Shown here: piece by piece, positions 25,840 through 33,991 of the stretch
Layout: each line of letters opens with the position of its first letter
How positions within the stretch are numbered: the first letter of the stretch is position 1
Source of the DNA: Robertmurraya korlensis
GTDB lineage: Bacteria; Bacillota; Bacilli; Bacillales; Cytobacillaceae
NCBI RefSeq assembly: GCF_023715225.1
Contig: NZ_JAMBNS010000006.1
Span: forward strand, 226,107 to 290,106
DNA: 64,000 nucleotides
Reading direction: 5' to 3'
Notes under the pieces: model-generated
The model's input: only the letters and a program-made list of their open reading frames with translations
What the model was told of the DNA's origin: nothing
Database searches by the model: none
Made by a program: the position numbers and the translations under genes

Positions 25840-26576
25840 TCCATTGGTGTCGAGGGGACCATGAGAATTTCACTAATATTAACTGTATTTGGTGTGCTAA
25901 TGGCATAAGCAACGGCATCTGCGACATCACTTGATTTTAACCCGATCTCTCGTTGTAGATTCTCAATCCATTCCCGTCTTTCAGAGTCACTGATGGTTAA
26001 ATGAAGTTCCGTGTTGACCGTTCCAGGTGAGATTAGCGTGCTTCGGATATGGTTATTTCGTTCCTCTTGTCGCAATGTTTCCATGATGGCGCGAACGGCA
26101 AACTTTGTTCCACTGTAAACAGCCCCTTGTTGAAAAACAACATGGCCTGCTTCGGAGGCAGTGGTTACAATGTGACCTGATTTTTGCTTTTGCATGGTTG
26201 GTAACACCGCAGCAATTCCATTTAAAACACCCATGATATTAGTATCAAGCATTTGACGCCATTCATCGATTTTTAAGTCTGAGAGCAAAGATTGTGGCAT
26301 GATTCCGGCATTATTAAAGAGGACATCGACACGGCCGTGTTTTTCGAGGGCCAAATCGATCACAGCTTGAACCTCGTCATTATTCGTTACATCTGCAACC
26401 ATAAAAGAAATATCAGTATTTGGTAATGATTCGACAAGCGCTTTCAAACGATCTTCACGACGTGCCGAGATAACTAATTTTGCTCCTTCTTGTGCAAGTT
26501 TCTTTGTGGTAGCCTCACCAATTCCACTCGAAGCCCCCATAATAATAACCACTTTATCTTGTATATTTGACATCAT
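25836..26576 (-). CDS. Short-chain dehydrogenase/reductase (SDR family)
   Basis: Classical SDR oxidoreductase, 246 aa. Cofactor motif IIMGASSGIGEATTKKLAQ, NNAGIMPQSLL, then the active-site Ser in TTASEAGHVVFQ, and YSGTKFAVRAIMETLRQE with the Tyr-x3-Lys pair. The Arg in SARREDRL after beta-2 suggests NADPH preference. It resembles YdfG/serine-dehydrogenase-like 'clustered' SDRs whose substrates vary. Divergent from a GntR/UTRA regulator with a palindrome between them, so probably regulated by it. Two adjacent ATG codons are possible starts. Confidence 0.93.
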   Translation of the reverse strand: MMSNIQDKVVIIMGASSGIGEATTKKLAQEGAKLVISARREDRLKALVESLPNTDISFMVADVTNNDEVQAVIDLALEKHGRVDVLFNNAGIMPQSLLSDLKIDEWRQMLDTNIMGVLNGIAAVLPTMQKQKSGHIVTTASEAGHVVFQQGAVYSGTKFAVRAIMETLRQEERNNHIRSTLISPGTVNTELHLTISDSERREWIENLQREIGLKSSDVADAVAYAISTPNTVNISEILMVPSTPME

Positions 26577-26616
26577 AAAGTAACACCCTTCCTTGTTATT
26601 TGTATATTCACATTAT

Positions 26617-26634
26617 AATTGTACCGGTATAATT
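26617..26634. promoter_or_regulatory. Palindromic candidate operator for the GntR/UTRA regulator
   Basis: AATTGTACCGGTATAATT, symmetric except for one pair. It lies between the divergent SDR and GntR genes, about 40 bp upstream of the SDR start. Size and position suit a GntR/HutC-type operator. Confidence 0.5.
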
Positions 26635-26728
26635 TTTCAATACACAAACTATTTTTTTATTCATGCAATAATTTAACTTGGTTTGTGCTATAATATGGGC
26701 AAATGAATGAAACAAATGAGGGAACGAA

Positions 26729-27436
26729 ATGTTAAAGTACCAACAAATTGCCAGCGAAATTGAAAAATATATAGTTGACCATAACCTGCAGCAGGGAGAT
26801 AAGCTTCCAATATTAGAAACGTTAACGGCACAATTTGCAGTAAGTAAGAGCACGATTACGAGTGCCTTAGATCTTTTGGAGAGAAAAGGGATTATCTTTC
26901 AAGTACGAGGCAGCGGAATCTTTGTGAGACGCCATAAACGGAAGGGCTACATCAGCCTGTTGTCCAATCAAGGATTTAGTAAAGAAATGGAGGAATCTCA
27001 GCCAACTTCTGAGGTCATCGAATTAGATATTGTTAGGCCGACACAAGAAGTGATGGACAATTTAAATATTGGAACAGAGGATGAGGTCTATTCTGTCAAA
27101 CGGATTCAATATATTAATGGGGAAACATTATGCCTTGAGCATTCCTATTATAATAAAGCGATCATACCTTATTTAAATAAAGAAATAGTGTCTGAATCTA
27201 TCTTTCATTACATTCAAGAGGGATTAGGATTAAAGGTTGGCTTTTCGGATATGTACCTCCACGCGGATAAATTGAATAAAGAAGAAGCGGAGTATTTAGG
27301 TCTAGAACCAGGCGACCCAAAGTTTTGCCTTGAGGTTATCTTTCATTTAACAAACGGACAGCCCTTCGACTTTTCGAAAATCACCTATAACTACAAACAA
27401 TCGCAATTCTTTATCCAGGCTAACAGCCATTTTTAA
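26729..27436 (+). CDS. GntR family transcriptional regulator with UTRA effector domain
   Basis: Regulator of 235 aa. The N-terminal winged HTH shows YQQIASEIEKYIVDHNLQQG, DKLPILETLTAQFAVSKSTI, and the wing GIIFQVRGSGIFVRR. Residues from about 85 on form a UTRA (chorismate-lyase-like) ligand-binding domain: DEVYSVKRIQYINGETLCLE, HSYYNKAIIPYL, and the ending QPFDFSKITYNYKQSQF. UTRA members sense sugar phosphates, amino acids or other small molecules. Likely controls itself and the SDR gene. Followed by its own terminator. Confidence 0.93.
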   Translation: MLKYQQIASEIEKYIVDHNLQQGDKLPILETLTAQFAVSKSTITSALDLLERKGIIFQVRGSGIFVRRHKRKGYISLLSNQGFSKEMEESQPTSEVIELDIVRPTQEVMDNLNIGTEDEVYSVKRIQYINGETLCLEHSYYNKAIIPYLNKEIVSESIFHYIQEGLGLKVGFSDMYLHADKLNKEEAEYLGLEPGDPKFCLEVIFHLTNGQPFDFSKITYNYKQSQFFIQANSHF

Positions 27437-27528
27437 TCATCCTTTTGTAGAATTGGGAGTTTTGCTTGAGGGTATTAATCTAATATTCCTTTTTATCCAT
27501 CCTTTTTATTTGGTGTGACAAAGACTTG

Positions 27529-27564
27529 CAGGGATTACATCTGCAAGTCTTTGTAGTTTTGTAA
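27529..27564 (+). terminator. Terminator after the GntR/UTRA gene
   Basis: CAAAGACTTGCAG (27529-27541) pairs perfectly with CTGCAAGTCTTTG (27551-27563) across a 9-nt loop. T-run is short. Confidence 0.75.
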
Positions 27565-27671
27565 AGGTTAAATTGACGAAAAATTAAATTCCTTCAACAC
27601 AAGGGTTTCCGTGAATGGAGCAAAGGTCTGCCAAAGGAAAATCACCCATAACCTAGTCTATTAGAATATCT

Positions 27672-28568
27672 TTAAAGATTACTAATTTCTTTGGTTGAGG
27701 CAATCGCTTTGCCGTTTTTAATTAGCACCACATAGAGTAATGCGGACAACAAACTGGAAGTGAAAATAATCACTCCTAATGGCAAAGCAGAAAATTCACC
27801 TGCCATTCCCACTAATGGGGAAGTAACAGAACCCAAAAAAATGGAAGAATCCCTAGCAAAGCAGAAGCACTTCCTGCAATTTGTCCTTGAGACTCCATTG
27901 CTAATGTAAATGAAATCGGTCCAATGATACCATTTGATGCATTGAATATAAAGAGTGAAATAACCAATGCAAATAACGGTCCATGAGACAAGACTACAAG
28001 TAGAACTGAGAGACTAGCAGCAAAAGCAAACCACAATCCAAACAAAAGAATATTACCTGGATTTACTCGTCCCGCTAGGTATTTAGTAAGTTGAGAAGCT
28101 AATATTAGACCAATCCCATTTAAAGCAAATAGTAGCGAAAAAACTTGAGGAGACACACCATAAATCTTTTGGTAAACAAAAGGACTTCCAGAAACATAAG
28201 CAAACACACCTGCAAATATGATACCTGATACAAGTGCATAGCCCATAAAAGTTCGATTTAGTGTCAATTTTTTATAGTTGTTCAATAACTCACTAAAGTT
28301 ACTCTGTATCCGTTTGTCCATGGGTAGAGTTTCTTTTATCTTCCATGATGTTATGATTGTTAGGTATATTCCTAACAGTCCTGTAAAAATGAACACACCC
28401 ATCCAAGAGGTATAGGATGTAACGGCACTTCCTGCAAGTGGCGAGAGTAATGGAGTGACACTAGTTATCATAGTGAGAAGAGCAAAAAACTTAGTTAGTT
28501 CAACTCCACTATATAGATCACGAACAATTGCGCGAGAGATGACCAGCCCAGCAGCAGCGACATTGACA
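27672..28568 (-). pseudogene. MFS transporter (Bcr/CflA-type drug resistance), 5'-truncated and frameshifted
   Basis: Minus-strand remnant of a Bcr/CflA-like MFS gene. Coding similarity starts abruptly at about 28568 (NVAAAGLVISRAIVRDLYSG, a loop motif normally near residue 100), so the first three helices are gone. The frame then runs through 28471-27850 until a run of seven T (on the minus strand, about 27834-27841). There one base is gained or lost: the original frame stops soon after, while the shifted frame continues LGSVTSPLVGMAGEFSALPL to a stop at 27672. The frameshift could be a sequencing error, but the 5' loss is real. The truncation point lies 5 bp from a perfect hairpin. Confidence 0.8.
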
Positions 28569-28572
28569 TTTG

Positions 28573-28609
28573 AAAAAATAAAACGCTCAGATTGAGCGTT
28601 TTATTTTTT
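28573..28609. terminator. Perfect 17-bp hairpin terminator at the truncation point of the MFS pseudogene
   Basis: AAAAAATAAAACGCTCA (28573-28589), loop GAT, exact complement to 28609. A- and T-runs on both sides. It probably terminates LysR transcription (minus strand). Confidence 0.85.
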
Positions 28610-28671
28610 GCTATAACGATAAGCACCTTAGTTTAAGAGCAAAATTAATAGGTTACTTCGCTGCCGTCCAT

Positions 28672-29568
28672 TCATATAATTTGAAATTTCCGCCTAACTT
28701 CATTTAAAAACAACTCTGCAGCAGCGGATAAAACCTGATGCTTTTTCCAAACAAGGTTTAAGCTAGACTCCACTCTTGGCTCTAGCGGTCTGAAACAAAG
28801 GTTGCTATCACTGGACGTATTGACTATTTTATCAAGGACTAAGGCATAACCAATGCCTTCTTCAACCATAATGGAAGCATTGTAGGCAAGATTGTAGGTA
28901 GTCACAATGTTTAATTTATCGAAATCTTCGCCAAACCAATCCATAAATTCATTTTTTGAATATGTCTGTTTCAACGCCTGTCGTGAACAGATTAGCGGTA
29001 CATTTATTAAATCGGCCGCTGTAATGGTATCTTTGACAGCAAGAGGACTGTCTTTCCTCATAATAACGCCCCAAACATCTTTAGCTGGGATATTGATATA
29101 ATTGTTTTTTGAAATGTCAGCTGGTTGAATTAATATCCCAAAGTCAAGCAATCCCTTATCCAGCCGTTCTGTCACATCATCCTCGTTTCCGCTGTAAAGA
29201 TGATACCGTATATTTGGATACCGTACTTGTAAATGTTTTACAACCCTAGCAATCTGTTTCATTGCTTCTGTTTCCCCGCTACCAATGTAAACATTACCAC
29301 TTATTGTTTCTTCCATCGTATGAAATTCTGTCTCTAATTTTTCGACCAAATCAACTATATTCTCTGCTCTCTTTCGAAGGAGCATTCCTTCATCTGTAAG
29401 AATGATACTGTGACTACTACGAATAAAAAGCTTTTTTCCTAATTCTTGTTCAAGATCTTTTATTTGTCTGGATAAGGTTGGCTGTGTAACATGTAAAAAA
29501 TCAGCAGCTGCCGTCATGCTTCCTTCTCTTGCAACTGTAAGAAAATAACGCAAAACTCTAAGTTCCAT
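28672..29568 (-). CDS. LysR family transcriptional regulator
   Basis: LysR-type regulator, 298 aa. N-terminal HTH: MELRVLRYFLTVAREGSMTA, AADFLHVTQPTLSRQIKDLE, QELGKKLFIRSSHSI. The effector domain spans about 90-298 (GNVYIGSGETEAMKQIARVV). Start chosen at the ATG at 29568, 7 nt after GAGGTG. The frame extends to a GTG at 29577 inside the box. The nearest possible targets are the truncated MFS gene downstream and the glycan locus in the other direction. The true target may have been lost with the MFS gene. Confidence 0.93.
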   Translation of the reverse strand: MELRVLRYFLTVAREGSMTAAADFLHVTQPTLSRQIKDLEQELGKKLFIRSSHSIILTDEGMLLRKRAENIVDLVEKLETEFHTMEETISGNVYIGSGETEAMKQIARVVKHLQVRYPNIRYHLYSGNEDDVTERLDKGLLDFGILIQPADISKNNYINIPAKDVWGVIMRKDSPLAVKDTITAADLINVPLICSRQALKQTYSKNEFMDWFGEDFDKLNIVTTYNLAYNASIMVEEGIGYALVLDKIVNTSSDSNLCFRPLEPRVESSLNLVWKKHQVLSAAAELFLNEVRRKFQII

Positions 29569-29609
29569 ATAACACACCTCCTATAGTATGTTTTAGTATA
29601 TATGTTTTT

Positions 29610-29632
29610 AGATATGCTCATCAAGCATATCT
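29610..29632. promoter_or_regulatory. Inverted repeat upstream of LysR gene, candidate LysR box
   Basis: AGATATGCT (29610-29618), five bases, AGCATATCT (29624-29632): perfect dyad with the T-N11-A character of LysR recognition sites. It is 42 bp upstream of the LysR start. Confidence 0.5.
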
Positions 29633-29857
29633 CGATAGCAGATATAAGGATTGGTCGTATTTTAACAGCATACCAGAAGCAACAGCAATTGAAGTTCATA
29701 GCCGTAAGAAAGTGCTTTTACCCTGTTAAATAGATATAAAAAAATTATTTTCTCAATATTTTCAGCTAACAACAATCCTTCTTTAGAATCAAATTTTTTA
29801 AAAAAAGAAAATAATTTTCATTTATTAGTAATTTATGAAATTATTTTTATTTTATTG

Positions 29858-29887
29858 TTGTAAGGGTGCTTGATTTGCGTTTATAAT
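29858..29887 (+). promoter_or_regulatory. Sigma-A promoter of the GHL10 gene
   Basis: TTGTAA (29858-29863), 18-nt spacer, TATAAT (29882-29887), directly followed by the cre motif at 29892. Confidence 0.6.
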
Positions 29888-29891
29888 AAAT

Positions 29892-29906
29892 TTGAAAACG
29901 CTACCA
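29892..29906 (+). promoter_or_regulatory. CcpA cre site (full consensus match)
   Basis: TTGAAAACGCTACCA matches the cre consensus WTGNAANCGNWNNCW at every defined position. It covers the expected transcription start, a repressing position. A local LacI-type operator would look alike, but no LacI gene is present in the window. Confidence 0.7.
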
Positions 29907-29947
29907 TTTCTATTTGCTTGGAGCGTTAACTCTATAAAGGGGGATGA

Positions 29948-32314
29948 ATGGTGAAAATGAAATGGAATGTTGTTACTGGTTCGATTCTTGCTTCAAGTTT
30001 AGTATTTTCTTCTATGGGGGCATTAGGGAATGTCAAAGCAGAAAATGGAGTTCCCGTGAATGTTTTAGCGGTAGTGGACCAATCGGGAGATATGATGAAA
30101 ATTAATTCTCTGAACGAACGTTTGAATGATAATAAGTTAATAGCATTCAATGACATGTTCAGTTATTACACGGAGACGGATAAAGGTAGCTTTGAGGTTG
30201 TGCTTGAAAAAAGTGGCCTAAATACATATCGTGTAGTAAAGCGTACGGATGGAGACAGTGAAATCCCCGAAAATGGCCTTGTTCTCTCAACAGGTGATTT
30301 GACAACTTTAGAGATTAAAAGTTTCTTGGCACAATTGGAGAACGGTGAGACTGTTACCCTTCATGAACCAATGATAAAACAGGAACAAATGCAGACAAAC
30401 GCGGTAGATCCTACTGCTCAATCAAATCCATCTGGCGCTGTTTTTGATGGATACCGCGGACCAGATCAACTCATTGTCTATACTCCTTCCTTTGGTGAAT
30501 CAACGAAGACGAATCCATATGGATATGAAATTACAGTCGAAAATGGATTTGTAACTAAACTTGGTGGTGGAAACTCCAAGATTCCTAAGAATGGATTCGT
30601 AGTCAGCGGTCATGGCATAGCTTCTAAATGGATTTCTTCTAACTCTATTATTGGTGCAAAAGTGACAGTAAGTGAAACGGGATTAGTTCAAATAGTACAA
30701 GATGTAGAGAGTTTCCAATACCAAAGCAAACAGTCCATTCAGCAGGCAAAAGCAAACATTGCGAAAGCGAATGCAGAATTTTTAGATGTTGAAATGACGA
30801 TGGCTGAGGAAGCGGTTCAGAAGGCAGAGGCAATTTTAAAAGAAGCGGAAGCGATGAATACGAGTGACCCGGTACGCTCTTTGGACATGACACGTCAGGC
30901 TACGCAACTTGCTTATGACGCATATTATTATTCACTTCCATCCAATATGGCAGAGCAAAGAGCAATCTGGTACCGACCAGAGGAGACTACCTTAGATGGG
31001 GTAAAACAAGTACTAGACCGTATGGAAAAAGCGGGGTTCAATTCAGTTTATCTTGAAACCACATTTTGGGGCTATACCATTTATCCAAGTGAAACAATGA
31101 AAGCCTATGGGCTTCCAGAGCAACATCCAAGGTTTGAAAATGGGAATTACGGTATGTACGGAAAAGATTTGCTAAAAGCATATATTGAGGAAGGGAAAAA
31201 ACGAGGTCTTACCATTCAGGCTTGGACGGACGGGTTTATGATTGGACATGGTTCTCTTGGTTTACCTTCTCAATTTAAAAAATATCCTTCCTGGGCTGCT
31301 ATTCAACGCTCCAACACAACAAGACAGCCGAAACCTGACACCTCCAATCAATATTATTGGTTAGATATAGCACAACCTGATGTTCAGACGTTCATGTTGG
31401 ACATATATAAAGAAATGCAAAACAGCTACGATATTAAAGGTTTGAATATTGATTACATGCGTTATCCACACCATAAATTTGAACAGAGTTATGGTTATAG
31501 TGATACAGTGAAAGACATGTACAAAGAACACACTGGTACTGATCCAATGACAATAAACCCTACCGACAACCCATCAGAGTGGCAGGACTGGCAGGAGTGG
31601 ATTCGAAATCGAGAAAATGATTTTGTCCATAAATTACATGAACAGTCAAAGGCAAATGATAAGCAATTTATGTTGACAGCAACTCCAGAGCCTGGTCCTG
31701 AAGCTGTGCTAATCAATGATTGGAAGGATGACCTTGATGGTGTCATTCCTCAAGCATACGGACATGATTTTAATAGCATCCAACAAACGGTTCAAGCAAG
31801 TAAAAAGCTAATGCCTAAAGGAACCATGTACTATACTGGTATCTATTCGTTCTACCACCATTTAAGCGAGATGGCAAGCGTCAATGACGTGATATCAGCT
31901 AAGTTTGGAACATCAGGTGTTAATATGTTTGCGTTTGGTCAAGCGAGTGCTCCATCTGTTGATGCGCTTGGGAAGGGTCCATGGAGAGAAAAAGCAGTTA
32001 ACCCAGGTGAAGAGCCTATTCTAGCTAGTCTTGCAGTATTAAAAGACTTGCAGAAGGAGATTAATCATCTTTATATACCTAAAGGAGCGGTAGAAGAAAC
32101 TGAAGGAATCAGTATCAGACAATCAATCAAAAAATTAGAAAAGGCAATTGAGAAAAATCCGAATAGTAGCAGCGACTATTATGAAGTAGTGGAGGAACAT
32201 ATTCAAAAAGCCATGTCGGCAGAAAAGCTCGATCAGGTTGTTGGAAATAGAATGAAAGACCAGTTAACAGAAACAAAAATGTGGGTGAATTATTATTTGA
32301 AGCATCAAAACTAA
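29948..32314 (+). CDS. Secreted family 10 glycosyl hydrolase-like protein (GHL10/DUF187)
   Basis: Exported protein, 788 aa, with a Sec signal peptide ending near AEN (residue 33). Residues about 65-225 contain two copies of a motif ending in IPENGLVLSTGD and IPKNGFVVSGHG, a non-catalytic module also seen beside phosphodiester glycosidase (NAGPA-like) domains. A coiled-coil-like Ala/Glu-rich helix spans about 250-310. The GHL10 barrel (about 335-680) begins RAIWYRPEETTLDGVKQVLD and contains KGLNIDYMRYPHH and DGVIPQAYGHDF. A helical tail of about 100 residues ends the protein. GHL10 members are predicted glycosidases with few known substrates. No sortase or SLH motif. Start ATG 29948 or GTG 29951 behind AAGGGGG. 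Confidence 0.88.
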   Translation: MVKMKWNVVTGSILASSLVFSSMGALGNVKAENGVPVNVLAVVDQSGDMMKINSLNERLNDNKLIAFNDMFSYYTETDKGSFEVVLEKSGLNTYRVVKRTDGDSEIPENGLVLSTGDLTTLEIKSFLAQLENGETVTLHEPMIKQEQMQTNAVDPTAQSNPSGAVFDGYRGPDQLIVYTPSFGESTKTNPYGYEITVENGFVTKLGGGNSKIPKNGFVVSGHGIASKWISSNSIIGAKVTVSETGLVQIVQDVESFQYQSKQSIQQAKANIAKANAEFLDVEMTMAEEAVQKAEAILKEAEAMNTSDPVRSLDMTRQATQLAYDAYYYSLPSNMAEQRAIWYRPEETTLDGVKQVLDRMEKAGFNSVYLETTFWGYTIYPSETMKAYGLPEQHPRFENGNYGMYGKDLLKAYIEEGKKRGLTIQAWTDGFMIGHGSLGLPSQFKKYPSWAAIQRSNTTRQPKPDTSNQYYWLDIAQPDVQTFMLDIYKEMQNSYDIKGLNIDYMRYPHHKFEQSYGYSDTVKDMYKEHTGTDPMTINPTDNPSEWQDWQEWIRNRENDFVHKLHEQSKANDKQFMLTATPEPGPEAVLINDWKDDLDGVIPQAYGHDFNSIQQTVQASKKLMPKGTMYYTGIYSFYHHLSEMASVNDVISAKFGTSGVNMFAFGQASAPSVDALGKGPWREKAVNPGEEPILASLAVLKDLQKEINHLYIPKGAVEETEGISIRQSIKKLEKAIEKNPNSSSDYYEVVEEHIQKAMSAEKLDQVVGNRMKDQLTETKMWVNYYLKHQN

Positions 32315-32323
32315 TTAAGAAAA

Positions 32324-32356
32324 GAAGAGTAGTCTTTAATGGTTAGACTACTCTTC
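32324..32356 (+). terminator. Hairpin after the GHL10 gene
   Basis: GAAGAGTAGTCT pairs perfectly with AGACTACTCTTC across a 9-nt loop. No T-run follows, so termination may be partial. Confidence 0.6.
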
Positions 32357-32417
32357 AGTGAAAAATGAAATTAATTTTCAATAAATATAAAACAGGTAAA
32401 ATAATTTACAAATTGAA

Positions 32418-32446
32418 TTGAAAGTTAAGTAGATTCCATTTATAAT
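32418..32446 (+). promoter_or_regulatory. Sigma-A promoter of the sugar ABC operon
   Basis: TTGAAA (32418-32423), 17-nt spacer, TATAAT (32441-32446). Near-ideal spacing; about 50 nt before the binding-protein start. Confidence 0.75.
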
Positions 32447-32451
32447 AAAGA

Positions 32452-32469
32452 TTAGAAAACGCTTTCTAA
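32452..32469 (+). promoter_or_regulatory. cre-like operator of the sugar ABC operon
   Basis: TTAGAAAACGCTTTCTAA is an almost perfect palindrome. The cre consensus is met except one position (A for T beside the G). It lies just after the -10 box, exactly as at the GHL10 promoter, and shares the core GAAAACGCT. Confidence 0.65.
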
Positions 32470-32493
32470 AATATTCTCTAGGGGGAAAATTAT

Positions 32494-33831
32494 ATGAAGA
32501 AAAAAGCGGCAAAGAAATTCGTTGCAGGTTCAATTGTTGCAGCACTTTCAATGAGTTTAATGGCTTGTAACAAAGATCAAGCAAGCGGGGAAAAAGAGGA
32601 TAACACTTCAAAAGCAGGAGAGCTATCAGGTGAAGTTACGTTATGGACGGCATCACTTGCTGGTGAACCTTTTGATACATATTTTAAAGAATTAGAAAAG
32701 GAATTTGAAGAACAACATCCCAAACTGGACGTCATTATCCAAGATGTTCCTCAGAACGAAATGGAGCAAAAAGTACTTACTTCTCTTACAGGAAGTGATG
32801 TACCTGATGTGGTCAATTTAAACCCTCACTATATGTCGAATATTGCATCTCAGGGTGGCTTGCTTGATTTAACTAATGAAATTAGTGATGAAGCAAATAA
32901 TGCATATGTAGAGGGTCCATTCGAATCAGGGAAATACGATGGTAAGCTGTTTGCGCTGCCTTGGTATCTAACTACTACTGTAGCTTGGTACAATGATGAT
33001 CATTTTACAGAAGCAGGTGTAACAGAATTGCCTACTACAACTCAAGGAATCTATGAAACTGCTAAGAAAGTTACTGAAGCAACTGGAAAACCTTCTTACT
33101 ATCCAGTAATTAACGATGGAAATACCATCATGGAAAAAATGGTTTCTATATCAAATGGTGAACCAATTGTAAAGGATGGCAAAGCAAATCTAAAAGGTAA
33201 TCAGGCTATTTTGGAATTCTTTGAGCTTACTCAAAAAATGTACAAAGAAGGTATGATTCCGCAAGAGACAGCTGAAGGATCTATCAAAACTGGCCAAGAA
33301 TTATATATGGCAGGAAATATCTCCTTACTTGAAGGTGGAGTCACTTTTTTAGGTCCAGTAGAATCAGGTGCACCAGAAGTATTTAAGGCTTCTAAAGCTG
33401 GTCAACCATTAAATGATACAAATGCTCCTGTTAATGTGGCAGTAATGAACTTCGCAGTTCCTGCTAAAACAAAGAACAAAGAAGCCGCCGTTGCGCTAGC
33501 AGAATTTGTGACAAATGCTGATAATCAGCTTGAGTTTGCGAAGGTAGCAGGAACGATTCTTCCATCAACTAAAGAGTCATTAGAAGATGACTATTTCGCA
33601 AATCCGGGAGACTCACCAAAGGGTCTTGGGATGTTAGAGGCTTCTAAATCACTAAGTCGTGCTGAGGTATTGATACCACCTACTGAAAATAGTGCTGATC
33701 TTCGTGCTGCTACAAAGAACATTTTTACGAAAAACCTACAAGGAAAGGTATCACCTGAAGAAGCATTGAAAGAACTGGAAGAAGAGTGGAACAAAGCTTT
33801 TGAGAAAACGGGTGAAAAAGTTACTTTCTAA
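32494..33831 (+). CDS. Sugar ABC transporter substrate-binding lipoprotein (family 1)
   Basis: Extracellular solute-binding protein of the carbohydrate (CUT1) type, 445 aa. Lipoprotein signal with lipobox SLMAC (Cys25), a short charged linker, then GEVTLWTASLAGEPFDTYFK, LTGSDVPDVVNLNPHYMSNI, KLFALPWYLTTTVAWYN and the C-terminal PTENSADLRAATKNIF. CUT1 proteins bind mono- or oligosaccharides. First gene of a long operon with promoter, cre-like site and an attenuating hairpin after it. Ligand unknown; the neighbouring alpha-mannosidase suggests a mannoside. Confidence 0.94.
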   Translation: MKKKAAKKFVAGSIVAALSMSLMACNKDQASGEKEDNTSKAGELSGEVTLWTASLAGEPFDTYFKELEKEFEEQHPKLDVIIQDVPQNEMEQKVLTSLTGSDVPDVVNLNPHYMSNIASQGGLLDLTNEISDEANNAYVEGPFESGKYDGKLFALPWYLTTTVAWYNDDHFTEAGVTELPTTTQGIYETAKKVTEATGKPSYYPVINDGNTIMEKMVSISNGEPIVKDGKANLKGNQAILEFFELTQKMYKEGMIPQETAEGSIKTGQELYMAGNISLLEGGVTFLGPVESGAPEVFKASKAGQPLNDTNAPVNVAVMNFAVPAKTKNKEAAVALAEFVTNADNQLEFAKVAGTILPSTKESLEDDYFANPGDSPKGLGMLEASKSLSRAEVLIPPTENSADLRAATKNIFTKNLQGKVSPEEALKELEEEWNKAFEKTGEKVTF

Positions 33832-33933
33832 AGTGAATGCAGAGAGTTTAAGTAGTGAGGCTATGGTTTGATCCTAATTTAGAGGAAGGCAGAAATGACT
33901 ACTATTTTATAAAGCTTGTACCTGCTTTGTTCG

Positions 33934-33976
33934 AGAGACTAGCTTTTCTAATGAAAGAGCTAGTCTCTAGTTTTTA
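33934..33976 (+). terminator. Intercistronic terminator-like hairpin between binding protein and permease genes
   Basis: AGAGACTAGCT (33934-33944) pairs perfectly with AGCTAGTCTCT (33958-33968), followed by AGTTTTT. A partial terminator that would give excess binding protein over permease, common in CUT1 operons. Confidence 0.75.
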
Positions 33977-33991
33977 AAAGGAGAGTTAAAG

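Larger units (their letters stand above)
29578..29947. other. Intergenic region LysR / GHL10
   Basis: 370 bp. It holds an inverted repeat at 29610-29632, an open stretch of about 35 codons ending near 29729 (frame with YKDWSYFNSIPEATAIEV) that may be an old gene remnant but matches nothing I recognise, and the GHL10 promoter with cre site at 29858-29906. Confidence 0.5.

Noticed and set aside
29610..29729. Open stretch with YKDWSYFNSIPEATAIEV, possibly a gene remnant
   Set aside because: About 35 codons only, no start, no recognised family; mentioned with the intergenic region but not called a pseudogene.
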